This document shows positions 1 through 7,805 of a stretch of 36,247 nt of DNA, piece by piece. The notes under the pieces are model-generated. The model searched no databases, had not been told where the DNA came from, and worked only from the letters and a program-made list of their open reading frames with translations. Made by a program: the position numbers and the translations under genes. The stretch comes from an uncultured Oscillospiraceae bacterium (GTDB taxonomy: Bacteria; Bacillota; Clostridia; Oscillospirales; Oscillospiraceae): contig CANQJZ010000025.1 of NCBI GenBank assembly GCA_947624385.1, positions 1 through 36,247 of the forward strand. Reading direction: 5' to 3'. How positions within the stretch are numbered: position 1 is the first letter of the stretch; every line of letters starts with the position of its first letter.

Positions 1-1020
1 GCGGCCACCGTGTCCTCCGACCTGCTCACCGCCATGATGGCCGACCCCGAGACCGCCGACCAGATCCACTCCTCCCGGCCCGGCACCTCCTATTCCTACT
101 GGTACCTGTTCAACTTCGACCCCAACTTCGACGAGGAATATGAGCCGGAGAACTGGACCATCGCGGTCAACAACGAGAATTTCCGTCAGTCCATCGTACA
201 CGCCTTCAACCGCGTTCCCGCTCTGGCGGCCCACGACCCCCTGAACCCCACCGCCACCATGAGCAACACCATCAACCCCAAAAACTTCTCCATGTACGAG
301 GGCAAGGACTATACCTCCTATGAGGGTCTGGACGCCTACACCGCCGAGGGCTTTGATTACTTCGATCCCGACCTGGCTTTGGAGTACAAGGACAAGGCCG
401 TGGAAGAGCTGACCGCCGCCGGCGCCACCTTCCCCGTGAAGGTCCTGATGTGCTACAACCCCTCCACCTCCAATATGGCCAACGAGTGCCAGGTGGTGGA
501 GCAGCAGATCGAGAACGTGCTGGGCACGGATTACATCGACATCATCGTGGAGGCCGGCCCCTCCGACGGCTTCCTGCCCGCCATCCGCCGCTCCGGCAAC
601 TACGCCTTCATGAACTGCAACTGGGGCGCCGACTACGCCGATCCCGAGACCTGGACCGACCCCTTCGTGCCCGATTCCAGCTACAGCTTCATCTACACCA
701 GCACGGCCGCCGAGACCGTGGCCCTGTATGACGAGTACTGCGCGCTGGTGGACGCGGCCAAGGCCATCACCACCGACGTGGACGCCCGTTACGCCGCCTT
801 TGCCAAGGCCGAGGCCTTCCTGCTGGACCACGCCTTCGTGGTGCCCCTGCACACCAACGAGATCAGCTACTCCATGAGCAAGCTGAACGTGTTCGAGGGC
901 CAGTACGCCATGGTGGACACCGTGACCTACCGGTACAAGGACCAGCACCTGATGGAGAAATCCATGAGCATCGACGAGTACAACGCGGCCTATGAGGAAT
1001 GGGCCGCCCACACCAACTGA
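1..1020 (+). CDS. Oligopeptide ABC transporter substrate-binding protein, C-terminal part (5' truncated by window edge)
   Basis: The frame is open from base 1, so the gene begins upstream; about 339 C-terminal residues are present. This is the C-terminal lobe of a family 5 (OppA/DppE/AmiA-like) extracellular solute-binding protein, expected to be a lipoprotein that captures peptides and hands them to the permeases. Family-like features are aromatic-rich acidic segments, the NCNWGADYADPETW region, and a final helix-loop pattern (ARYAAFAKAEAFLLDHAFVV followed by PLH) typical of these proteins just before the C-terminus. Signal peptide and lipobox lie outside the window. It is followed by a GC hairpin and then permease genes on the same strand. 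Peptide specificity cannot be read from the sequence; the downstream D-peptidase genes suggest cell-wall peptides (inference). Confidence 0.9.
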   Translation, partial: AATVSSDLLTAMMADPETADQIHSSRPGTSYSYWYLFNFDPNFDEEYEPENWTIAVNNENFRQSIVHAFNRVPALAAHDPLNPTATMSNTINPKNFSMYEGKDYTSYEGLDAYTAEGFDYFDPDLALEYKDKAVEELTAAGATFPVKVLMCYNPSTSNMANECQVVEQQIENVLGTDYIDIIVEAGPSDGFLPAIRRSGNYAFMNCNWGADYADPETWTDPFVPDSSYSFIYTSTAAETVALYDEYCALVDAAKAITTDVDARYAAFAKAEAFLLDHAFVVPLHTNEISYSMSKLNVFEGQYAMVDTVTYRYKDQHLMEKSMSIDEYNAAYEEWAAHTN

Positions 1021-1039
1021 GCAACTGCCTGATACCTGG

Positions 1040-1065
1040 CCCCCTGCCGTTTCGGCGGCAGGGGG
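1040..1065 (+). promoter_or_regulatory. GC-rich mRNA hairpin between binding-protein and permease genes
   Basis: A perfect 10-bp stem (CCCCCTGCCG / CGGCAGGGGG) with loop TTTCGG lies 19 bases after the binding-protein stop. No T-run follows (ACTGTG), so it does not look like an intrinsic terminator. Such hairpins often protect the 3' end of the upstream message and give more binding protein than permease. That role is inferred here. Confidence 0.55.
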
Positions 1066-1104
1066 ACTGTGATTATCCAGTCTTTTCCAAAAGGAGGGGT
1101 CCGA

Positions 1105-2055
1105 TTGGCAAAATATATCTTGAAGCGGGTCCTGCGGGCGTCTGTGACGCTGTTCATCATCATCACGATCCTGTTTTCCCTACTGCGGCTGATGCCCATC
1201 GAGGGATACTTCGACAATTTCGACAAGGTCTCCTCCACCGAGATCCAGGTGAAGCTCAACTCCCTTGGTCTCAATGACCCGCTGCCCAAGCAGCTGGGCC
1301 GGTTTTATAACCAGCTGCTCCACGGCGACCTGGGCACCTCCAACATCTACCGCCGGGGGGTGTCCATCAACACCATCATCGCCGAGAAGATACCCATTTC
1401 CGTCAAGTTCGGCCTCATCTCCTTCGCCCTGTCGCTGGTGATGGGGCTGGCGCTGGGCATATGGATGGCCTACAGCACCCGTACCCGGTTCAAGATCGGC
1501 GACAGGCTGGGCACGGTGCTGATCGTGGTGGTCCAGGCTGTGCCCGCCGCGGTGTACCACATCGTCATCCAGTTCGTGGGCTCCCAGTACGCCGGTATCC
1601 CCATGCTCTTTGACGAGGCCCGGCCCATCAGCTACCTGCTGCCCATATTATCCCTGTCCATCGGCAACACCGCCTATTACGCCATGTGGCTGCGCCGGTA
1701 CATGGTGGACGAGGCCAACAAAGACTACGTGCTGCTGGCCCGGGCCAAGGGCGTGCCCAGCGGGGCCATCTCCCGCCGGCACGTGTTCCGAAACGCCATG
1801 GTGCCCCTGGTCCAGTACATCCCCGGCTCCATCCTCAGCACCCTCATGGGCTCGCTGTATGTGGAGAGCCTCTATTCCATCCCCGGCATGGGCGGACTTC
1901 TTGTCACCGCCATCAAGCGCCAGGACAACACCCTGGTCCAGGCGCTGGTGCTGATCTACGCCGTGGTGTCCATCCTGGGGCTCTTATTCGGCGACATCAT
2001 GATGGCCATCGTGGACCCGCGTATAAGCCTTGCCAAGAAGGAGGGGTCCCGATGA
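1105..2055 (+). CDS. oppB: Oligopeptide ABC transporter permease, OppB/DppB type
   Basis: Integral membrane subunit of a peptide importer, 316 aa. I place the start at TTG 1105, six bases after the strong ribosome site AAAGGAGGGG; the longer GTG reading from 1069 would put that ribosome site inside the gene. Features: an N-terminal membrane segment (LKRVLRASVTLFIIITILF), the conserved lumenal NDPLPKQ region, several hydrophobic spans, and the cytoplasmic EAA loop around KDYVLLARAKGVPSG, which docks on the ATPase. The end RISLAKKEGSR overlaps the next permease gene by ATGA, implying translational coupling. Family assignment is firm; the choice of Opp over Dpp naming is not. Confidence 0.93.
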   Translation: MAKYILKRVLRASVTLFIIITILFSLLRLMPIEGYFDNFDKVSSTEIQVKLNSLGLNDPLPKQLGRFYNQLLHGDLGTSNIYRRGVSINTIIAEKIPISVKFGLISFALSLVMGLALGIWMAYSTRTRFKIGDRLGTVLIVVVQAVPAAVYHIVIQFVGSQYAGIPMLFDEARPISYLLPILSLSIGNTAYYAMWLRRYMVDEANKDYVLLARAKGVPSGAISRRHVFRNAMVPLVQYIPGSILSTLMGSLYVESLYSIPGMGGLLVTAIKRQDNTLVQALVLIYAVVSILGLLFGDIMMAIVDPRISLAKKEGSR

Positions 2056-3074
2056 GCCTGTTCAAAAAATCCGCCGACATGCTGGGCGACAGGCTGAACG
2101 AACAGCTGGCCCGGGACCTGGACGAGAGCGCTGTTTTAAACGACGATACCCTGGCCTTCTCCTTCGCGGAATTTCACCCGGAGGCCGCCGAGCGGGGCGG
2201 ATACTCCAACTACTCCTACTGGCGGGCCACGGTTCGGGCCTTTTTCCGCAACCGGACCGCGGTGTTTTTCCTGTGCCTCATGGCGGCGACGCTGCTGTTC
2301 ACCTTCATCCAGCCCCTGCTGCCGGGGCAGAAGGACCCGTTGGAGGTCCATTACGGCGAGTGGGGCCTGCCGCTCAATAACGTGCCCCCCAACGGCGAGT
2401 ACTGGTTCGGCACCAACTCCATCGGCCAGGACCTGTGGTCCCGCATATGGGCCGGCACCCGCACCAGCCTGTTCATCGGCTTTTCCGTGGCCGTGGCGGA
2501 GGCGGTGCTGGGCATACTGGCCGGGGTGCTGTGGGGCTATGTGCGCAAGCTGGACTTTTTCTTTACGGAACTATACAATGTGCTGGACAATATTCCCCAG
2601 ACCCTGCTGCTCATCCTCATCTCCTACATCATGCATCCCGGGGTTTCCACGATAATTTTCGCCCTGTCCCTGACGGGCTGGCTGGGGATGGCCCGGTTCA
2701 TCCGCAACCAGATCATCATCATCCGGGATAGGGACTATAACCTGGCCTCCCGGTGTCTGGGCGTGCCCACCCGGCGGGTCATCTTCCGGAATTTGTTGCC
2801 CTATCTGGTCAGCGTCATCACCATGCGCATGGCCCTGGCCATTCCCGGCGCCATCGGCAGCGAGGTATTCGTGACCTACATCGGCATCGGCCTTCCCGTA
2901 TCCATCCCGTCGCTGGGCAACCTCATCCAGACCGGCCGGTCGCTGATGCAGATGGCCGTGCTCCGGTATCAGCTCATCTTCCCCGTGGCGGTGCTGGCGG
3001 TGATCACCATCTCGTTTTACATCATCGGCAACTCCTTTGCCGACGCCGCCGACCCCAAAAACCACGTCAACTGA
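2052..3074 (+). CDS. oppC: Oligopeptide ABC transporter permease, OppC/DppC type
   Basis: Second membrane subunit of the importer, 340 aa, started at ATG 2052 within the ATGA overlap with the preceding gene; AAGGAGGGG lies just upstream. It has a long cytoplasmic N-terminus (about 75 residues), a first membrane span (TAVFFLCLMAATLLFTF), the characteristic FGTNSIGQDLWSRIWAGTR segment, and an EAA-type loop near DYNLASRCLGVPTRR. The C-terminus ends ADAADPKNHVN, typical of OppC. It should pair with the upstream permease to form the translocation pore. The following ATPase gene begins 15 bases later. Confidence 0.93.
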   Translation: MSLFKKSADMLGDRLNEQLARDLDESAVLNDDTLAFSFAEFHPEAAERGGYSNYSYWRATVRAFFRNRTAVFFLCLMAATLLFTFIQPLLPGQKDPLEVHYGEWGLPLNNVPPNGEYWFGTNSIGQDLWSRIWAGTRTSLFIGFSVAVAEAVLGILAGVLWGYVRKLDFFFTELYNVLDNIPQTLLLILISYIMHPGVSTIIFALSLTGWLGMARFIRNQIIIIRDRDYNLASRCLGVPTRRVIFRNLLPYLVSVITMRMALAIPGAIGSEVFVTYIGIGLPVSIPSLGNLIQTGRSLMQMAVLRYQLIFPVAVLAVITISFYIIGNSFADAADPKNHVN

Positions 3075-3089
3075 AAGGAGGGCGGGAAC

Positions 3090-4133
3090 ATGCAGGACAA
3101 CGTTATCCTCTCCTTTGAGGACCTGGACATCCGCTTTACCCTCCGGGGGCAGGTGCTCAACGCCATCCGGGGGATAAGCCTGGACGTGTACAGGGGCGAG
3201 TCCCTGGCCATTGTGGGCGAGTCCGGCTCCGGCAAGAGCGTGCTCACCAAGTCCGCCATGGGCCTGCTGGACGCCAACGGCTCCATCGCCGGCGGGCATA
3301 TCTGGTATGACGACAAGGACCTGGCGGCTTTCAAGACCGAAAAGGAGTGGCTCACCATCCGTGGCCGGGAGATCGCCATGGTCATGCAGGACCCCATGAC
3401 CAGCCTGAACCCCCTGAAGACCGTGGGGGCCCAGATATTGGAGGCGGTGCAGCTGCACCAGGGCCTCCGGGGTCCCGAGGCCAAAGCCGCCGCCGTCCAG
3501 GCTTTGGCGGACGTGGGCATCCCGGACCCCCAGGCCCGGTATAAGCAGTACCCCCACGAGTTCTCCGGCGGCATGCGCCAGCGGGTGGTCATCGCCATCG
3601 CCATGGCGTGCCGGCCCAAAATACTCATTTGCGACGAGCCCACCACCGCCCTGGACGTGACCATCCAGGCCCAGATACTGGACCTTATACGCACGCTGCA
3701 AAAGAAGCTGGACCTGACCACCATATACATCACCCACGACCTGGGCGTGGTGGCCAACGTGGCGGACCGTATCGCCGTCATGTACGCGGGGGACATCGTG
3801 GAGGTCGGCTCCTGCGACGAGGTATTTTACGACCCGCGCCACCCCTACACCTGGGCGCTGCTTTCCAGCCTGCCCCAGCTTGGCGTAAAGGGGGAGGACC
3901 TCTATTCCATCCAGGGCACGCCCCCCAATCTCTTCTACGAGGTGAAGGGCGACGCCTTCGCGCCCCGGAATCCTAAGGCGCTGAAGATCGACTTTGTAAA
4001 GCGCCCGCCCTATTTCGACGTGAGCCCCACCCACAAGGCCCGCACCTGGCTTTTGGACCCCCGTGCGCCTAAGGTAGAGCCGCCGGAGCACGTGTACAAG
4101 CTGCGGGAGAGGGGAGGCGTCGGCTATGTCTGA
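3090..4133 (+). CDS. oppD: Oligopeptide ABC transporter ATPase, OppD/AmiE type
   Basis: Cytoplasmic ATPase that powers peptide import, 347 aa. ATG 3090 follows AAAGGAGGGCGGG. Visible motifs: Walker A GESGSGKS at 43-50, Q-loop Q100, signature FSGGMRQR 158-165, Walker B ending CDEP at 181-184, and the switch histidine H216. A C-terminal oligopeptide-transporter extension is present ([13 protein letters not shown], then GTPPNLF). Many OppD/DppD proteins have a cysteine-containing GC-F-PRC motif in this extension; here it reads [12 protein letters not shown] without cysteines, followed by a [14 protein letters not shown] tail. From memory this is the AmiE-like branch. It overlaps the next ATPase gene by 8 bases. 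Confidence 0.95.
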   Translation: MQDNVILSFEDLDIRFTLRGQVLNAIRGISLDVYRGESLAIVGESGSGKSVLTKSAMGLLDANGSIAGGHIWYDDKDLAAFKTEKEWLTIRGREIAMVMQDPMTSLNPLKTVGAQILEAVQLHQGLRGPEAKAAAVQALADVGIPDPQARYKQYPHEFSGGMRQRVVIAIAMACRPKILICDEPTTALDVTIQAQILDLIRTLQKKLDLTTIYITHDLGVVANVADRIAVMYAGDIVEVGSCDEVFYDPRHPYTWALLSSLPQLGVKGEDLYSIQGTPPNLFYEVKGDAFAPRNPKALKIDFVKRPPYFDVSPTHKARTWLLDPRAPKVEPPEHVYKLRERGGVGYV

Positions 4134-5064
4134 GACGCGGGAAAAGCTTTTGGAGGTCCAAAACCTGTCCGTCACCTTCGGCTCCCGCCGCCACCCCTTC
4201 AAGGCGGTAGACGGGGTGTCCTTCGACGTGTACAAGGGCGAGACCTTCGGCCTGGTGGGCGAGTCCGGCTCGGGCAAAACCACCATCGGCCGGGCCATCA
4301 TCCGGGTCAACCCGGTGTCCGGCGGCGTCATCAAATACGCCGGCGAAATTATCTCCGGCAAGGTCAGCCGCGCCACGGATAAACGGGTCATCCGCAATAT
4401 CCAGATGGTGTTCCAGGACCCCATGGCCTCATTGAACGAGCGGGCCAAGGTGGACTACATCGTCTCCGAGGGACTGTACTCCATCCACAGGCACATGCCC
4501 GAGGCGGAGCGGAAAGAGCGGGTGGCCCAGGCCCTGCGGGACGTGGGGCTGCTGCCGGAATTTGCCAGCCGCTTCCCCCACGAGTTCTCCGGCGGCCAGC
4601 GCCAGCGCATCGGCATCGCAAGGGCGCTGATCATGGAGCCTCAGTTCATCGTGGCCGACGAGCCCATCTCCGCTCTGGACGTGTCCATCCGGGCGCAGGT
4701 GCTGAACCTCATGAGCCGGCTGCAAAAGGAGCGCGGTCTGGCCTATCTGTTCATCGCCCACGATCTGAGCGTGGTCCGGTTCATCTCCGACCGTATCGGC
4801 GTCATCTACCGGGGCCAGCTCATGGAGCTTGCCGGCAGCGAGCAGCTTTTCGCCCACCCCCTGCACCCCTACACAAAAGCCCTGCTCTCGGCCATCCCCA
4901 TGCCGGACCCGGTGCGGGAGCGGAACAAAAAACTCATCGTCTACGACCCTGACCAGCACGGGTATACCCCGGCCGACCCGCCCCGGTGGGAGGAGCTGGA
5001 ACCGGGCCACTTCGTCCGGGGCAGTCAGCGGGAGCTGGACGCATACCGGAAGATACTGCTGTGA
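4126..5064 (+). CDS. oppF: Oligopeptide ABC transporter ATPase, OppF/AmiF type
   Basis: Second ATPase of the heterodimeric motor, 312 aa, starting at ATG 4126 inside the end of the preceding ATPase gene. Motifs: Walker A GESGSGKT at 45-52, signature [16 protein letters not shown], Walker [13 protein letters not shown], and switch-histidine segment FIAHDLSVV. The C-terminal extension ([15 protein letters not shown], later YDPDQHGY and the acidic REL segment) is typical of OppF. The next gene starts 14 bases after its stop, with the ribosome site GAAGGAGG formed at the junction, so the hydrolase genes downstream are almost certainly co-transcribed with the transporter. Confidence 0.95.
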   Translation: MSETREKLLEVQNLSVTFGSRRHPFKAVDGVSFDVYKGETFGLVGESGSGKTTIGRAIIRVNPVSGGVIKYAGEIISGKVSRATDKRVIRNIQMVFQDPMASLNERAKVDYIVSEGLYSIHRHMPEAERKERVAQALRDVGLLPEFASRFPHEFSGGQRQRIGIARALIMEPQFIVADEPISALDVSIRAQVLNLMSRLQKERGLAYLFIAHDLSVVRFISDRIGVIYRGQLMELAGSEQLFAHPLHPYTKALLSAIPMPDPVRERNKKLIVYDPDQHGYTPADPPRWEELEPGHFVRGSQRELDAYRKILL

Positions 5065-5078
5065 AGGAGGCCGTCCAC

Positions 5079-5879
5079 ATGACCACAGGGGAGCTGGACC
5101 GGTATCTTTCCGCCGAGGCCGAGGCATTCCCCGGCCACTGCGCCTATGTGGTCGCCGACAGTTTGGACGGCCCGCCTCTGCATGCGCGGCTGGGGGACGT
5201 TCCCGTGCCCTCGGCCTCCACCATCAAGACGCCCATACTGGCCACGGCCCTGGAGCTGGCGCGGCTCGGAAAGCTGGGCCTGGACCAGACGCTGGAAGTG
5301 CCGGAGGCGGCCATTTTGTCGGACACGCGGGTGTTCGACCGGGGCGTAAGCGCTTACACGGTGGAGGAGCTTCTCTACTGGATGATCGCCGTCAGCGACA
5401 ATACCGCCACCAACGTGCTCCTGGACGCCATAGGTCCGGATACCGTGACGGCCTGTTGCGCCTCCCTGGGCCTTGAAAACACCCTCTGCCAACGCAAGAT
5501 GCTGGATTTTCAGGCCGCGCAGGCAGGACGCGACAACGTGACCACTGCCCTGGACCAGCGGCGGCTTTTTTGGCTGTTGCAGCAAGAGCGCATTTTGACC
5601 CCGGCCCTTTGCCGCACGGCGCTGGACATATTGGCCCGCCAGCGGTCCATGGACTGCCTTTTGCGTTATGTGCCCGACCGGGTCACATTTGCCCACAAGA
5701 CAGGCGGGCTGGACGGGGTGTGTCACGACTGCGGCATCTTTCTGGCCCCCATGGGACCTCTCTACGTGGGCCTATTCACCTGGGATGGCCCAAGCCCGGA
5801 CGGGGACCCGGCCCAGCGCCAGAAGAAATTCATCGGCCGGCTCGGCAAGGCCATATTCGACACCTACAAAGACTTATAA
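5079..5879 (+). CDS. Cytoplasmic serine hydrolase of the class A beta-lactamase/DD-peptidase fold
   Basis: Predicted serine acyl-transferase enzyme, 266 aa, start ATG 5079 after GAAGGAGG. All three penicillin-recognising motifs are present: S47-T-I-K50, S106-D-N108 and K207-T-G209. The omega-loop segment reads RKMLDFQAAQAGRDN and I see no equivalent of the deacylating Glu166 of true class A beta-lactamases (EXXLN). No signal peptide is visible, so the protein should stay in the cytoplasm, where beta-lactam defence makes little sense. Its place between a peptide importer and two muropeptide peptidases suggests hydrolysis of imported D-amino-acid peptides or amides (inference). A plain antibiotic-resistance role is unlikely. 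The stop is followed 11 bases later by the next start, with AAGGAGG at the junction. Confidence 0.85.
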   Translation: MTTGELDRYLSAEAEAFPGHCAYVVADSLDGPPLHARLGDVPVPSASTIKTPILATALELARLGKLGLDQTLEVPEAAILSDTRVFDRGVSAYTVEELLYWMIAVSDNTATNVLLDAIGPDTVTACCASLGLENTLCQRKMLDFQAAQAGRDNVTTALDQRRLFWLLQQERILTPALCRTALDILARQRSMDCLLRYVPDRVTFAHKTGGLDGVCHDCGIFLAPMGPLYVGLFTWDGPSPDGDPAQRQKKFIGRLGKAIFDTYKDL

Positions 5880-5890
5880 GGAGGCGCGCT

Positions 5891-6700
5891 ATGTACGCCA
5901 TCGTTTCATCGGATATTTGCCCATTGTATCTGCGCCCCAGCGCCCAGTGCGAGCTGGCGGACGAGGCCCTGCTGGGCTGGCGGGTCGAACTGCTGGACGA
6001 ACCGGCCCCCAGCTGGTACCAGGTCCGGACCGACTATGGATACACCGGCTATGCCCCCGCCGACGCGCTCATCGTGGGGGACGGCAACGCCGACCGCTGG
6101 GAGGCGCTGGAGCGCAGGACCGTCCTGCGGGGTATCTGCTCGGTCCGCTCGGAGCCACGGGTCCAGGGCTGGCAGGTGGCCCGCCTGGTCCGCGGCGCGT
6201 CCGTGGCCGTCCACGGCCAGCCCAACGACGACGGCTGGCAGCGGGTCTCCCTGCCCGACGGCCGGGAGGGGTACACCAAAGCGGGCTTTCTCTTTGACGT
6301 GCAAAAACCCCAGGACGAGGCCGCCCTGCGGCGGCGCCTGGGGGCAATGGCGCTGCTCTACAAAGACGCCCACTACCTCTGGGGCGGCAAGACGCCGCTG
6401 GGCATCGACTGCTCGGGCCTGACCTTTATGGCCTACCGGCTCTGCGGCGTCACCATCTGGCGGGACGCGTCCATCCGAGAGGGCTATCCCGTCCGCGAGA
6501 TACGCCGGGAGGACATGCGCACCGGCGACCTGCTGTTTTTCCCCGGCCACGTGGCCATGTATCTGGGCGACGGCCTTTATATCCACTCCACCGCCAAAAA
6601 CGGCAGCGACGGCGTGGTCGTCAACAGCCTGGATCCGGACCACGCCGGTTACCGTGCGGACCTGGCGGAAAAGATCGCCCACGTGGGCAGCATTTTTTGA
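5891..6700 (+). CDS. SH3-NlpC/P60 peptidase, YkfC-like (gamma-D-Glu-diamino acid endopeptidase candidate)
   Basis: 269 aa, ATG 5891 after AAGGAGGCGCGCT. Two N-terminal SH3b-like domains (about 1-65 and 75-140) precede a C-terminal NlpC/P60 papain-fold domain. Catalytic residues can be assigned: Cys174 in GIDCSGL, His220 in FPGHVAMYLGD, and a third polar residue His232 in IHSTAKNG. The same architecture is found in Bacillus YkfC, which cleaves free L-Ala-gamma-D-Glu-diaminopimelate peptides. There is no signal peptide, which fits a cytoplasmic enzyme acting on imported peptides rather than on the wall. Gene order next to an Opp/Dpp transporter and DppA supports muropeptide recycling. The exact bond cleaved is inferred from the family. 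Confidence 0.9.
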   Translation: MYAIVSSDICPLYLRPSAQCELADEALLGWRVELLDEPAPSWYQVRTDYGYTGYAPADALIVGDGNADRWEALERRTVLRGICSVRSEPRVQGWQVARLVRGASVAVHGQPNDDGWQRVSLPDGREGYTKAGFLFDVQKPQDEAALRRRLGAMALLYKDAHYLWGGKTPLGIDCSGLTFMAYRLCGVTIWRDASIREGYPVREIRREDMRTGDLLFFPGHVAMYLGDGLYIHSTAKNGSDGVVVNSLDPDHAGYRADLAEKIAHVGSIF

Positions 6701-6720
6701 AGAAAGAAGGAGTTTTCACT

Positions 6721-7524
6721 ATGCGCGTATTCATCAGCGCCGACATCGAGGGCACCTGCGGCATCACCAGCTGGGCGGAGACGGAGCGCTCCACCCCCAT
6801 GGACTACACCCCCTTTCAAAAGCAGATGACGAAAGAGGTGGCGGCGGCCTGCGAGGGCGCCATCGCCGCGGGGGCGGAGGGCGTTTTCGTCAAGGACGCC
6901 CACGACTCCGCCCGGAACCTGGACCCGGCCGCTCTGCCGGAGAGCATAAAGATCATGCGTGGCTGGACCGGCGACCCTCTGAGCATGATGAGCGGCGTGG
7001 ACAGGGGCTTTGACGCGGTGCTGTTCACCGGCTACCACGCCTGGGTGTCCTGCGGCGGCAATCCCCTGAGCCACACCATGAACCTGCAAAACGAGCTGGT
7101 GACATTGAACGGCGCGCGCATGAGCGAGTTCATGATGAACGCCTACACCGCCGGGTACTACGGCGTGCCCGTGACGTTCCTGTCCGGGGACAAGGCCCTG
7201 TGCGAGTTCGCGAAAGAGCTCATCCCCGGCATCACCACCGTGCCCGTGAACGAGGGCGTGGGCGGCGCGGTCATCTCCATCCACCCGGCCGTGGCCGTGC
7301 GGGAGATACGCCAGGCGGCGGAAAAGGCCGTGAAAAACGCGAAAAATTGCGCCGTACCCATGCCGGACCATTTCGACATGGCCGTCCGCTTCCGGGAGCA
7401 CCAGAAGGCTTATTCCAAGAGCTTCTACCCCGGCGCACGGCTGGAGGACGGGAAGAACGTGTGCTTCGCCTCCGACGACTGGTTCGAGATGCTGCGCTTC
7501 TCCCACTTCGTGCTGTCGGATTGA
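6721..7524 (+). CDS. dppA: D-aminopeptidase, DppA family (M55)
   Basis: Zinc-dependent aminopeptidase that releases N-terminal D-amino acids such as D-Ala from small peptides; 267 aa, close to the 274 of Bacillus DppA. I choose ATG 6721 after AAGAAGGAG over an upstream TTG at 6697 that overlaps the preceding gene. Zinc-ligand candidates match the Bacillus enzyme almost position for position: D8 and E10 in SADIEGTCG, H61 in KDAHDSARN, H105 in TGYHAW, and E135 in MSEFMMNA. The GNPLSHTMN segment near the active site is also typical. Last gene of the importer operon; a strong terminator follows 12 bases after the stop. Confidence 0.94.
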   Translation: MRVFISADIEGTCGITSWAETERSTPMDYTPFQKQMTKEVAAACEGAIAAGAEGVFVKDAHDSARNLDPAALPESIKIMRGWTGDPLSMMSGVDRGFDAVLFTGYHAWVSCGGNPLSHTMNLQNELVTLNGARMSEFMMNAYTAGYYGVPVTFLSGDKALCEFAKELIPGITTVPVNEGVGGAVISIHPAVAVREIRQAAEKAVKNAKNCAVPMPDHFDMAVRFREHQKAYSKSFYPGARLEDGKNVCFASDDWFEMLRFSHFVLSD

Positions 7525-7536
7525 ACCAGACCGCAA

Positions 7537-7569
7537 CAAAAAGCCAAGGCGTTTTGCCTTGGCTTTTTT
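7537..7569 (+). terminator. Intrinsic terminator after dppA (copy 1 of a twin terminator)
   Basis: Stem AAAAGCCAAGGC / GCCTTGGCTTTT with a short GTTTT-type loop, followed by a T-run. The A-tract on the 5' side lets it also work on the minus strand. It ends the peptide-import operon. The same sequence recurs at 7769-7804. Confidence 0.88.
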
Positions 7570-7768
7570 CTGGCCGTCAAAAAAGTATTTTTGACGGCCT
7601 GAAAACGCCGTGTTTTTCCCGGCGGCAGGCCGCCGCAAAAAACGCCGCTACGCGGCCCACGCGCCCGCATAGCGTGCGCATGGCGGCTATTTATCCCATT
7701 CGAGGCGGGGCTCCCGCCCCCCTCGAGCTCCCCCTTGCTTGACATACATTTTCTAATTCTTTGACAGG
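7570..7768. other. Gene-free spacer with stacked palindromes between convergent operons
   Basis: No gene seen. Contains a perfect 12-bp inverted repeat GGCCGTCAAAAA / TTTTTGACGGCC with a 4-base loop at 7572-7599, and a hairpin around 7612-7643 (GTTTTT...GGCGGC...GCCGCC...AAAAAAC). A C/G-rich imperfect hairpin near 7700-7735 (GAGGCGGGG / CCCGCCCCCCTC) follows. Together with the flanking terminators the spacer is mostly foldable sequence, as expected where two transcripts collide, though denser than usual. Confidence 0.7.
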
Positions 7769-7804
7769 CAACAAAAAGCCAAGGCGTTTTGCCTTGGCTT
7801 TTTT
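7769..7804. terminator. Bidirectional intrinsic terminator (copy 2), serving the D-aminoacylase operon
   Basis: An exact second copy of the terminator at 7537-7569, including the preceding CAACAAAA and the T-run. On the minus strand it lies immediately downstream of the D-aminoacylase stop and reads as a stem followed by TTTTTGTTG, so it would end that operon. Confidence 0.85.
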
Positions 7805-7805
7805 C

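Noticed and set aside
2571-4448. Long open frame antisense to the oppC/oppD genes
   Set aside because: It mirrors the GC-biased third positions of real genes, has no recognisable domain and no ribosome site. Similar antisense frames at 22556-23977 and 26541-27968 were dropped for the same reason.
5079-5879. Beta-lactam resistance gene
   Set aside because: No export signal and no Glu166-type residue; operon context points to peptide metabolism.
7739-7768. Promoter suggested by two TTGACA boxes
   Set aside because: No -10 box at workable distance, and both strands here lie at operon ends.
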